Source of the DNA: Pycnococcus provasolii
Taxonomy: Eukaryota > Chlorophyta > Pseudoscourfieldiophyceae > Pseudoscourfieldiales > Pycnococcaceae
DNA length: 64,000 nucleotides
Assembly (NCBI GenBank): GCA_938743325.2
Contig: OW568866.1
Coordinates: forward strand, 248,001 to 312,000
Direction: 5' to 3'
Of the stretch, positions 56,807-64,000 are shown piece by piece; position 1 is the first letter of the stretch, and each line of letters opens with the position of its first letter. Both the position numbers and the translations under genes were made by a program. Below the pieces are notes generated by a model, which worked only from the letters and a program-made list of their open reading frames with translations, was not told the DNA's origin and ran no database searches.

Positions 56807-58318
56807 TCAGTAGAGCAAGTACCGCGCGCGCACGCCCAGAAAGGCGTCGCGTTCCGCTGACCACAGACGAGGCAACGACGCCACGGACGACGGATCGCGA
56901 TCGAGCGCCTCGCGAATGCGGCTCGTCCCCAGAAGTCGGTCGACCCACGCGATGCCACCGCCGGTGGCGACGCCAATGCCGTCAAAGCGCCAGCCGAACG
57001 AGCTTGCGGGATCTGCGGTCGTCATGAACGACGCGAGCAGCGCAAGCGCGATGCGAATCGGGTCGAACGATGGGTCGAGCATGCCGAGAGGCAGCGAGGA
57101 GGTATCCGGGTACACATGAACGCCGGCACAAGACACGCCAGCGCATCGGTCGGCGACGGGTGCGAAGAAGGATAGGCGAAAGCGCGCGTAGCTTGTTGTG
57201 CCGGCCAACGTGGCGGCGCGCTCCGCCACGTCGCGTCCAGCCCACGGAGCGCCAACTTGCACGAACGGCAGCGTAGTACCACGCCCCTCGGTCGCATTCG
57301 CGACGCCCTCGAAGAGGCCCATTCCAGGATAGATGAGAGCAGTGAGCGCATTGGGCATGTTCGGCGAGGGTGGCACGAACGGAAGACCGAGGTCGTTGAA
57401 GCTCGCACTGCGGCGGTAGGCGTTCATTGGGACGACCGTCAGCATGCCATCCAACGCGCTCGGCGGCACACCCGCAGCGTCGCCGACGAATTCGCCCACA
57501 AAGTAGCGAGCAACCTCGCCCACCGTCATTCCGTGCCTCAGCGCGATCGACTTTCGTCCGACGAGGCTGGAGAGGCGCGGCTCCACCGTCACCGGTCCTT
57601 GCACAGCAACGCCGCCGAGCGGGTTTGGCCTGTCAAGCACCACCACGCGCAAGCTCGTATCACCCATGCGATGCCTTGCCTCTGCGAACGCGACGAGCAG
57701 GTCGTAGAGCGTCCACACGTACGTGTAGAATCGGCAGCCCACGTCCTGGAGGTCTACGACGACCACAGACGCACCGTCGCGCGTCGCCTCGTCGACGAGC
57801 GCCTTGCCCGTCTTGCGATAGATGGAGCGCACGGGAAGTCCCGTGGAGGGGTCGATGCCGCCCTTCCCGCCCTCACCCGCGGGTGCGACGCCGCGGAAGC
57901 CATGCTCCGGCGCGAGAATGCTCACGGTGCGGACGTCAGGCGTGTGCAGCGCGAGTGCGTCGACGACGCTCGACAGGTTCGGAAGCACGGACGCTGCGTG
58001 CGCGAGAACTGCCACCACGGGCTTCACACCTCCGGTGTTAGGCAGGTATCGCGTAGGCTGCGCCAGGAACACCTCCGCGCCGAGCTGAAATGTGGCAGCC
58101 TTGTTGGCGTTCGCCATTCGGTTGGTCCACGCCGTCGTAAGGCTTGCGACAGTCAGTTGCTTTCGCCCTTGCATGTCGTCATCGTTCCTTTGTCCTGCGC
58201 GGGGAGTGTCAGCCGCGGCCGCCGCTGCCATCGCACCAGCGATTCCTCCGAGCCAACCGTTGCCATGTGCGAGCGCGAGCGAGCACACCGCCGCGACAAG
58301 ACACCCGAACGGCACCAT
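56807..58318 (-). CDS. NamZ-like exo-N-acetylmuramidase (DUF1343/YbbC)
   Basis: A 503-residue protein of the bacterial NamZ family (formerly YbbC/DUF1343), exo-enzymes that release N-acetylmuramic acid from peptidoglycan fragments. Conserved blocks are ILAPEHGFRG, STGLPVRSIYRKTGK, VVVDLQDVGCRFYTYVWTLY, VVVLDRPNPLGG, IALRHGMTVGEVARYF and IYPGMGLFEGVANATEGRGT. The ATG at 58318 starts a hydrophobic segment (VPFGCLVAAVCSLALAHG), a signal peptide or anchor. A eukaryotic copy implies transfer from bacteria or retention from the plastid ancestor. It could act on plastid peptidoglycan or on ingested or environmental bacterial walls. Confidence 0.85.
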   Translation of the reverse strand: MVPFGCLVAAVCSLALAHGNGWLGGIAGAMAAAAAADTPRAGQRNDDDMQGRKQLTVASLTTAWTNRMANANKAATFQLGAEVFLAQPTRYLPNTGGVKPVVAVLAHAASVLPNLSSVVDALALHTPDVRTVSILAPEHGFRGVAPAGEGGKGGIDPSTGLPVRSIYRKTGKALVDEATRDGASVVVVDLQDVGCRFYTYVWTLYDLLVAFAEARHRMGDTSLRVVVLDRPNPLGGVAVQGPVTVEPRLSSLVGRKSIALRHGMTVGEVARYFVGEFVGDAAGVPPSALDGMLTVVPMNAYRRSASFNDLGLPFVPPSPNMPNALTALIYPGMGLFEGVANATEGRGTTLPFVQVGAPWAGRDVAERAATLAGTTSYARFRLSFFAPVADRCAGVSCAGVHVYPDTSSLPLGMLDPSFDPIRIALALLASFMTTADPASSFGWRFDGIGVATGGGIAWVDRLLGTSRIREALDRDPSSVASLPRLWSAERDAFLGVRARYLLY

Positions 58319-58801
58319 GATGGCGAGGCCGAGACGACGGCAAGACGGCAAGGCTGCTTGCTAATCCAATATATGAATGAATCACGCGCGCGCATGCCGA
58401 GCCCGACCATGACCCTAATCCACACGAGTTCAGGTAAGAAGGCAAGATGCATGTGCGATTAACGTGGAGGTTGACATCACGTACTGAACTGTTTTTCTCG
58501 TACTGTACATGAAGGAGTCCTTCCCTGGCAAGCTCGCTTCCTTCCCTTTTCAATCCCTCCCGTCCTCGTGTCCAACTTACAATTTCGCGCCATTTAGGAA
58601 TCCATCCGAAGAAGGAAGTGGCTGTGCTCGTGTCAGCGTGTCAGCGTTAGCCGTGACAGCTCGTGACAGCTTGTGTCAGCAGGGTCAGGGTCTTGCCGGG
58701 TTACGCAGGTGCCCTTGTACCTGCCTTTCTCGTTCGTGAGGGTTAATTAAGGTCACAACTAGCCCTGACATAGGCCGACCCTTGTGATCAGGGCGCTCCC
58801 C
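58319..58801. other. Divergent spacer
   Basis: No gene is seen. There are clustered GTGTCAGC and GTGACAGC repeats around 58633-58680, of unknown role. Confidence 0.4.
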
Positions 58802-59113
58802 ATGGAGTACACAGCGGCGCACCACGCCGCGGCCACGTGCATAGCACGCCACGCGCGCGGCTACTCGACGCGCCAACGAGTCGTTCACGCCGTGCGTTCC
58901 GCGTTCGAGCAGGCGATGAAGGACGTTACAGGTAACGACGACGTGAACATCTCGTATAAGAGCCACCGCCACGTGTGCATGCCCCGATTCGAGAGTCGCG
59001 ACGACGGCGACGACAACACCACGAGGAGAGAGCAGCTCGAGCGCGAGCTCGCGTGGGCCGAGGCGACGCTCGCGCGACGCGTGGCTTTTCTCGCAGACCA
59101 AACGAGGTGCTGA
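58802..59113 (+). CDS. Small IQ-motif protein, IQCC-like
   Basis: A 103-residue protein. An IQ-like motif, AAATCIARHARGYSTRQRVV, lies at residues 8-28 and should bind calmodulin or a myosin-light-chain-type partner. PRFESRDD and a C-terminal helix (REQLERELAWAEATLARRVAF) follow. The order of IQ motif, short basic-aromatic segment and ERELxWxEATLxxR helix resembles the N-terminal part of IQ-domain protein C. The similarity is from memory and tentative. The start is 58802; no upstream ATG is better. Confidence 0.6.
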   Translation: MEYTAAHHAAATCIARHARGYSTRQRVVHAVRSAFEQAMKDVTGNDDVNISYKSHRHVCMPRFESRDDGDDNTTRREQLERELAWAEATLARRVAFLADQTRC

Positions 59114-59159
59114 CGATGTCTACAAGTTTGTAATTCAAGTAAGTTTGTGTAGTGATCAC

Positions 59160-60539
59160 TCAGAACGGCGGATTACTGCCGCCGTCGCCGGAATTATTTT
59201 GGCGGTTTCTTTGATCCATTTCAGCGACAGCCTCCTTCACGTTCTCCGGCGCCGACCAGAGCCAGATGGCTGCGTCTTCTCGCTGAAAGTCTATGTGCGT
59301 AAAATCTGGATAATTTCCCCCAATGTTGCCATCCGCCTTGTCGGGACGGTTGTCGAAAAAGTTCTGCAGCGACGGTCCTTGACAATCTTTGATGAGCTCG
59401 TCGAAGATAACTTTCTTCGCTGCTTCCTGCACACCGTACAACTCGTTCAAGCGCTTCGTCACTTCACTTGGCACCTGCATACTAAGCCAAATCACGTCTT
59501 TTGTCCGTTTATGCTTGAAGTCGGGCGCGCGCGGGTTCCTTTTCGTTAAGCGGTTGTCCCACAGGTCATCGTAGTTCTGGATAATCCACTCGTGCTTCTC
59601 GTTCTCGCTGCGAAACCGCAGTTTGCCATCGCCAGAAGATATAGGCTGAGGACTTATCGCCGGTCCACGATGCTCCACGTTGGTCGATTGTGGCACCGGT
59701 TGTGACACCGGTTGCGGCATGCTACGGCTGACGAACTTCAATTCGTCTGCACGAAAAATGATGACGGGGTCGTCGTTCTCGCCGCCGTCAAGAATTTGAC
59801 CACGCAGGTACACCTCGGCATTTGTCGTCACGTACTCCCTCGCACGCACAGCCTCTTCACCGTGCATCTCGACGTCAATTGTCTGTATCTTCTCCTCACC
59901 GTTGTCCTTGATATCGACGTCGACGGAGAAGGTTGCAACCTGAACGACATTCCCGTTTGGCCCTTGTGCCTCAACTAAGTCAATTTCACTGCTGACACGT
60001 CCCGTGATGTGCACGCAGTTGACTAGGTCGCTCTGGAACGGAACCTCACCCGGCGGATTTGTCGTTCTTATGTGGTATTCAACAGCTTCTCGGGCAGGGG
60101 CACCGAGGTCTTCGTCTTGAACCTCGTCAGCGTCGATGCCGTCATGCTCTACTTCGTAGTCTGCACGCTCTGGGTCGTCGTCGTCCTCCGCGAACCCCCC
60201 TTCTTCTTCTTCTTCTTCTTCTTCGTCGTCGTCACGTTTCGTTGACGACGCAGCAAAACCTCTGTGCCCCCGCCCGAATCGCGCACGCGACGTGAACGTG
60301 TTCGCAAGAAGGTGGTGCACTTGGATGAGATGTCTGCTTTCCCTTGCCTTCTTCTCTGGTGTGTGCGCGAATGAACTGAACTGTGCGACCGAACAAGCTG
60401 AAGAGTGCTGCGGACCACACCACCCTAGCCAACCAGTGGATGTGAGCAAGCGTACCGCAACACCACTGGGAGTTGCGCCCACCAAGCCAAGCCCACCAAG
60501 CCTGGGAGGGAACAGACGCCGGACGACGGAGTTGGCCAT
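59160..60539 (-). CDS. Organellar ssDNA-binding protein OSB (copy 1)
   Basis: A 459-residue plant-type organellar single-stranded-DNA-binding protein. An Arg-rich leader is followed by a Glu/Asp stretch, then an OB fold (about residues 175-290: NCVHITGRVSSEIDLVEAQG, VYLRGQILDGG). A PDF motif near residue 350 (DLWDNRLTKRNPRAPDFKHK) binds single-stranded DNA in plant OSBs, which suppress recombination in mitochondria and plastids. The C-terminus ends SGDGGSNPPF, like a bacterial SSB tip. The ATG at 60539 is used; the CCCTAA motif is 70 bp upstream. It is tandem with a second OSB gene. Confidence 0.88.
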   Translation of the reverse strand: MANSVVRRLFPPRLGGLGLVGATPSGVAVRLLTSTGWLGWCGPQHSSACSVAQFSSFAHTPEKKARESRHLIQVHHLLANTFTSRARFGRGHRGFAASSTKRDDDEEEEEEEEGGFAEDDDDPERADYEVEHDGIDADEVQDEDLGAPAREAVEYHIRTTNPPGEVPFQSDLVNCVHITGRVSSEIDLVEAQGPNGNVVQVATFSVDVDIKDNGEEKIQTIDVEMHGEEAVRAREYVTTNAEVYLRGQILDGGENDDPVIIFRADELKFVSRSMPQPVSQPVPQSTNVEHRGPAISPQPISSGDGKLRFRSENEKHEWIIQNYDDLWDNRLTKRNPRAPDFKHKRTKDVIWLSMQVPSEVTKRLNELYGVQEAAKKVIFDELIKDCQGPSLQNFFDNRPDKADGNIGGNYPDFTHIDFQREDAAIWLWSAPENVKEAVAEMDQRNRQNNSGDGGSNPPF

Positions 60540-60604
60540 GGCCGCAAGGGGGGAAGGAGGATGTCGACCCGGACGACCCGAGCCGAGCCCGAGCGAGCTG
60601 GGGT

Positions 60605-60636
60605 GGGGGACCCTAACCCTAAAACCCTAACCCCCT
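60605..60636 (-). promoter_or_regulatory. CCCTAA motif upstream of OSB copy 1
   Basis: ACCCTAACCCTAAAACCCTA lies about 70 bp before the OSB ATG, between the two tandem OSB genes. Confidence 0.5.
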
Positions 60637-60808
60637 TGGCCTGCTCCTCTCGGGCGTACCACCCAGTCAAAAAATTAGTTCTGGGCACACACACGGCTGA
60701 CGGTGTTGTGTTGTGTTGTGTTGTGTTGTGCTTTCGTTGGATTTTTATGCTGTGCTTTTCCAAGGGTTGATGTCACGTAACAAAGAGCTCGAGAGGGGGA
60801 AAAAAAAT

Positions 60809-61777
60809 TCAAAACGGAACATCCAGGTCGTCGTCGTCGCCGAAGCCGTCGCCTATGCCGAAGTCCCGCGAGTCATCCGCGACGTACGCGTCGCCGCCCG
60901 CGAACGCACCCGCCGCGTACGCAGACGGACCACCCATGCCGACTCCGGGCATCTGCATTGTCGGCCGCGCGTCGCCGCCGCGCGCAATCGTCAGCTCCTC
61001 GAGACGCTCGAGAACGGCGACGGGTGCGCTGTCCACCCAAATGGCCGTGTTGGTGGACTTGTGCTTGAAGTCGGGCGCGCGCGGGTTGCGTTTCGTCAGG
61101 CGGTTGTCCCAGTACTCGTCGAAGTGCGCGATGAGGTGCTCGTACTTCTCACCCGGTGAGCGAAGGCGTGCGGGGCTCGAAGACGACGACGCGTTGTTGC
61201 GCGCCTCACCCGCACCCGCACCCTCACCCGCAGCGCCGAACGGCCGAACGAGCTGGAACGACTTCAGGCGCACCTTCGGTTTCGAGCGCATGGCTCCCGT
61301 GCGAGCATCCTCCCATTTGTCTATGCGCAACACACCCTGCATGCTCACCTCCGTTCCCTTTGAGACGCGAGCGCACACGTCAAGTGCCAGCTCCTCCCAC
61401 GCCTCGATTTCTATCCAGTCGGGCGGCACCTCTGCGCCGTCGGGCATGCGCGGTCGCTTGACGGCAATGTTGAGCTTTGCGACGCGTGCGCCCGACGGCA
61501 GCACCCTCATCTCCGCATCCGAGCCCGCGCGTCCTATCAGCTGCACGCTGTTGATGAGCTCGGGAGCCCAGTCGACGTACTCGTCGTGCAATGGTGCTGA
61601 CTGTGCGTAGGAGCCCTCTTGCTGTTCGCCGCCGTAGCAGCGACGTCGAGTGAGCAGAGCGCTTCTCAGTCTCCGCACTGCGTGTGGGCGCACGTGCACT
61701 GGCGTGGCGTGTCGAGTTACTCGCAGAGTTACGCAGAGTTTCGTGTGGTGCGTTGATTTTGGGGTCGTGGTCGCCAT
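60809..61777 (-). CDS. Organellar ssDNA-binding protein OSB (copy 2)
   Basis: A 322-residue paralogue of the neighbouring OSB. An Arg/His-rich leader typical of a mitochondrial or plastid presequence starts at the ATG at 61777; an in-frame ATG at 61888 would add 37 residues. The OB fold (NSVQLIGRAGSDAEMRVLPS, VAKLNIAVKRP, DWIEIEAWEELAL) is followed by the same PDF motif, EYWDNRLTKRNPRAPDFKHK. The C-terminus, DDDDLDVPF, closely copies the acidic tip by which bacterial SSB recruits partner proteins. The shared motif strings suggest a tandem duplication followed by divergence of the OB folds. Confidence 0.88.
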   Translation of the reverse strand: MATTTPKSTHHTKLCVTLRVTRHATPVHVRPHAVRRLRSALLTRRRCYGGEQQEGSYAQSAPLHDEYVDWAPELINSVQLIGRAGSDAEMRVLPSGARVAKLNIAVKRPRMPDGAEVPPDWIEIEAWEELALDVCARVSKGTEVSMQGVLRIDKWEDARTGAMRSKPKVRLKSFQLVRPFGAAGEGAGAGEARNNASSSSSPARLRSPGEKYEHLIAHFDEYWDNRLTKRNPRAPDFKHKSTNTAIWVDSAPVAVLERLEELTIARGGDARPTMQMPGVGMGGPSAYAAGAFAGGDAYVADDSRDFGIGDGFGDDDDLDVPF

Positions 61778-63425
61778 GAGGTGCCTATGCGCGGTGTTGT
61801 GTTGCCTCCACCTGGGCAGTGGATAGTGGGTGGGAAGGGAGGGGGAAGGGGGCAACAACAACGAATTCATGACGGCCCCTCCCTCCATGTGGCTGGGGAA
61901 AACACCACGGGTCGTCCGGAAGGGGTTGAAACCAGTTGAAACCTGAAACCAGTGTTGAAACCCCGCCCTTTTTCTGGTTGGGGGTTAACCCATCCGTCCA
62001 GCGCTTACCCTTTTCCCCTCGGCGGGCAGTCGGGGATCCACAATGGAGTTGGTACTCTGTCGCATAGACTATGGTTTAGGGTTACTGTAGCTCGTGACCC
62101 TCCTCGTGACGTTGGGATCCGTTCAAGCTGTTGCGCTTTTCTCTCTTCGGCGGTGGGCGGTGGCTTCTGGCGGTGGCCCTGACTCCACCTGACGAGACCA
62201 CTGTTTGGCAAGTCACACATCACGAATGTAGCAGGATGGGTCATATGCAGAGATCGTTGCCTTCGACTCCCGGCAGCCCGGAGAAGAAAAAAATCAATCT
62301 GACTGGCGGAAACGCCCTTGCGAACGATTTGAGGTGCGGATTTTCTTTGGAAAATGCAGAAAAAGAGAGGGCCGAGGCCATTGAAGCCATTTTACACAGC
62401 AAACAAATTACGAGCCGACGAGAGGAAGCTGGCCATGCGTACGTGTGCGTCCCGAGCATGGGTAGGAAAATTCACAAAATGCTGGTAAAAAGCGCCAAAG
62501 AAACAGGTGGCCCTAAAGAAACAGAAAAAAAGGAGGAAAAAAGCTCGAAAAACGAAACACCACACCCACACCAAACCAAACCAAACCCGTGTTTTTTGGA
62601 GGGTTTGGGACACAACCCTTGTGCTTGTGTGTTGTGTTGTGTTGTTTTGACGGGCTGGCGTTCCGTTTCCGTTTAGGGTAGGAAGGGTAGGGTGGGTCGG
62701 AGGGCGCCCCCCCCGGCCCTGCCAATCTGCCCAATAGTTATGGGTTTCCCGGAGAGCATGAATTGGTGGAGCAACCAACCCCTCCTCTCCTCTCCTCTCC
62801 CTGTCGTCCCCTTCTCCCGGTCCCCGCCCCCTCCCCCCCTCCCCCCCTCTCCCGGGCCCGACACATCTCCATTGGGTCACCGTCACCGCCATTTCCTATC
62901 TCCCAAGTAATAACCCGTCTATCCGTACCAGGCGGTCTCACCTTCGCACGCGCGCAAGCAACGAGCTGCTTGCCGTACCACAGCAACTACACGGGACCTG
63001 CTGGTGACTTTCCTGACGCAAATCGGTCGACTCGCACACCTGTACCGGGATACAAAAAGGACACATGTACGTGCAGATTTGAGCGGGATGGACCCCTACG
63101 GGGTGGGGGGAAATATTTTGTGGGTGTGCGTTGCGCGGCTGAGGCAACCACGTGGATTCTTTGCCCTGCGTGTGCCCTGCGAAATAAATGGCGTGCTTGC
63201 TTCGTGCGCACACGTTTGCGCAGTGCGCAAGAAAATACCACGACACGGAACACCGGGGAAAACGCAGCCATTTTGGTCCCCTGGGCGAAAAATATCCTTC
63301 CACGGCAAAAGGCATATGCACGACACAACTCACTCGAAAACTCGCCCACGACACACAACACAACCAAATTCACTGCACGCAGACTTTCACGGTAACGCCG
63401 CTGGAGTGTAGGGCGAACTTGCACG
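61778..63425. other. Long AT-richer spacer before SIN3
   Basis: The longest stretch without a firm gene. It holds TTTAGGGTTA (near 62076), an open frame from about 62236, a GTGTTGTGTTGT run (near 62630), CT- and C-rich simple sequence (62790-62850) and, from 63170, A-rich sequence with ACACAACACAAC. Base composition around 62240-62600 and 63220-63380 is clearly less GC-rich than in neighbouring genes. Confidence 0.45.
62236..62676 (+). CDS. Doubtful open reading frame
   Basis: An open stretch of about 146 residues. Its first 95 residues look protein-like (LTGGNALANDLRCGFSLENA, KIHKMLVKSAKETGG). The rest is Lys/Pro-rich and then follows a GT-rich simple repeat. No family is recognised, and composition differs from neighbouring genes. 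It may be a short lineage-specific gene, part of a spliced gene, or chance. Confidence 0.2.
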   Translation: MGHMQRSLPSTPGSPEKKKINLTGGNALANDLRCGFSLENAEKERAEAIEAILHSKQITSRREEAGHAYVCVPSMGRKIHKMLVKSAKETGGPKETEKKEEKSSKNETPHPHQTKPNPCFLEGLGHNPCACVLCCVVLTGWRSVSV

Positions 63426-63589
63426 ATGGTTCCTCCCCCCGTCCCGCCGCCACCTCAGTCAGAGAAGGACCGCAGGCTTACGCAGCGTGACGCACTGACT
63501 TACCTGCGCGAGGTGAAGGAGAAATTCAAGAACGAGCGTTACGTCTACGAGGCGTTCCTGGACATCATGAAGAAGTTCAAGTCACAAGA
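63426..63589 (+). CDS. SIN3: SIN3-type corepressor, first exon
   Basis: The first exon of a SIN3 histone-deacetylase scaffold gene that continues beyond the window. After a Pro-rich start, residues 18-54 hold the start of the PAH1 paired amphipathic helix: RDALTYLREVKEKFKNERYV and YEAFLDIMKKFKSQ. The exon ends in phase 2 at a GTACGT donor (63590). The continuing PAH1 sequence (normally R-x-D-x-x-x-V-x-x-R-V) was not found in the remaining 411 bases, so the intron is long or the next exon lies outside. Confidence 0.82.
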
Positions 63590-63858
63590 GTACGTTTTTG
63601 TTTTGCATGCTTCGTGGGTGCACACACACGGGACGGGAGACTGCTGTGAGCCATTCGGACTACCGCAAAGCTGGGACGGATATGGGCGAGATGATCCGCG
63701 CTGACGGAGGCGAACGTGCGCAACCAAGCCTGATCATGCGAGATGATTTGATTCTACGCGACTGCACGGGCAGCAGCACGGAGGCATCTGCACGCGCGTG
63801 TCAGCATCTTGGAGCTGCGGAGGAGGCATCAGCCGTGGAGTCTTCCATGGTCCAGCTC

Positions 63859-63928
63859 GGGGGGCCCCGCCCCGCCCCGGGAGGCGGGGGGCCCTGAGAG
63901 ACCCCCCGGGTCTCCCTCCGCTGGAGGG
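63859..63928. repeat. GC-rich hairpin cluster in presumed SIN3 intron
   Basis: A run of C and G tracts with nested inverted repeats: GGGCCCCGCC against GGCGGGG, then GAGACCC-CCC-GGGTCTC (63898-63914), then CTCC-GCT-GGAG. It is unlike the rest of the window in base composition. Confidence 0.55.
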
Positions 63929-64000
63929 TGCGCGGTGGAAACAGCTCTCCTGCTTTCGTCTCGCGGCTCGGGAGGCCTTTGGCGAGTCCAGCTGGGTTTG

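Noticed and set aside
62763-63395. Several overlapping open frames upstream of SIN3
   Set aside because: All are low-complexity, in C-rich or A-rich simple sequence, with no motif or consistent frame.

Overview
The window is nuclear DNA from a eukaryote, most likely a small flagellate green alga of the prasinophyte grade. The gene content is green: organellar single-stranded-DNA-binding proteins with the plant-type PDF motif, an APX-R peroxidase, a BPG2/RIF1-type permuted GTPase, a plastid-type phosphatidylglycerophosphate synthase, a plastid sugar transporter and a fused GAT-ADC synthase. A CFAP119/CCDC189 gene implies a cilium. A circularly permuted tRNA gene fits too, because such genes are known from nuclear genomes of prasinophytes and red algae. 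The DNA is gene-dense and GC-rich, with about 36 protein genes on both strands, short spacers and few, short introns. Five complete introns and one open one were placed, and five of the six donors read GTAC instead of GTAA.

Layout. 1-2602: 3' part of an XPG-family nuclease. 2603-3988: spacer with unassigned coding-like sequence. 3989-7410: bifunctional ADC synthase (folate). 7599-10450: MYND protein and a conserved uncharacterised protein. 10703-13859: a hinderin-like coiled-coil protein and a possible longin-fold protein. 13900-16687: sulfotransferase and glycosyltransferase-like genes. 16977-18284: MED25-like. 18383-22116: plastid sugar transporter and a nucleotide-sugar transporter. 22197-31692: mitochondrial carrier, eIF2D, permuted GTPase, cAMP-receptor-like GPCR, Sec14. 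31883-36420: DnaJ, an RRM protein, the permuted tRNA-Val, ARL2, RBMX2/IST3. 36619-40685: hypothetical, CFAP119, CPSF6-like. 40814-46262: PGP synthase, two hypotheticals, NDUFAF6, a second nucleotide-sugar transporter. 46461-51752: hypothetical, DCAF13/Sof1, ribosomal protein uL23, hypothetical. 51889-59113: APX-R, Shewanella-like phosphatase, a PPR plus 2OG-dioxygenase fusion, a NamZ-like muramidase, an IQ-motif protein. 59160-61777: tandem OSB genes. 61778-64000: an AT-richer spacer and the first exon of a SIN3 gene.

The genes are mostly housekeeping and not an operon-like system. Several cooperate loosely: RNA processing (RBMX2, CPSF6-like, MED25-like, Sof1, eIF2D), organelle maintenance (OSBs, GTPase, NDUFAF6, PGP synthase) and secreted glycan modification (sulfotransferase, glycosyltransferase-like, two nucleotide-sugar transporters).

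The most unusual items are the permuted tRNA-Val gene (34467-34567); a roughly 190-bp noncoding repeat in two diverged copies, each between convergent genes (10479-10673 and 43121-43307); TTAGGG-type arrays directly upstream of many start codons, several arranged as inverted repeats; a bacterial-type NamZ muramidase; and a PPR/2OG-oxygenase fusion.
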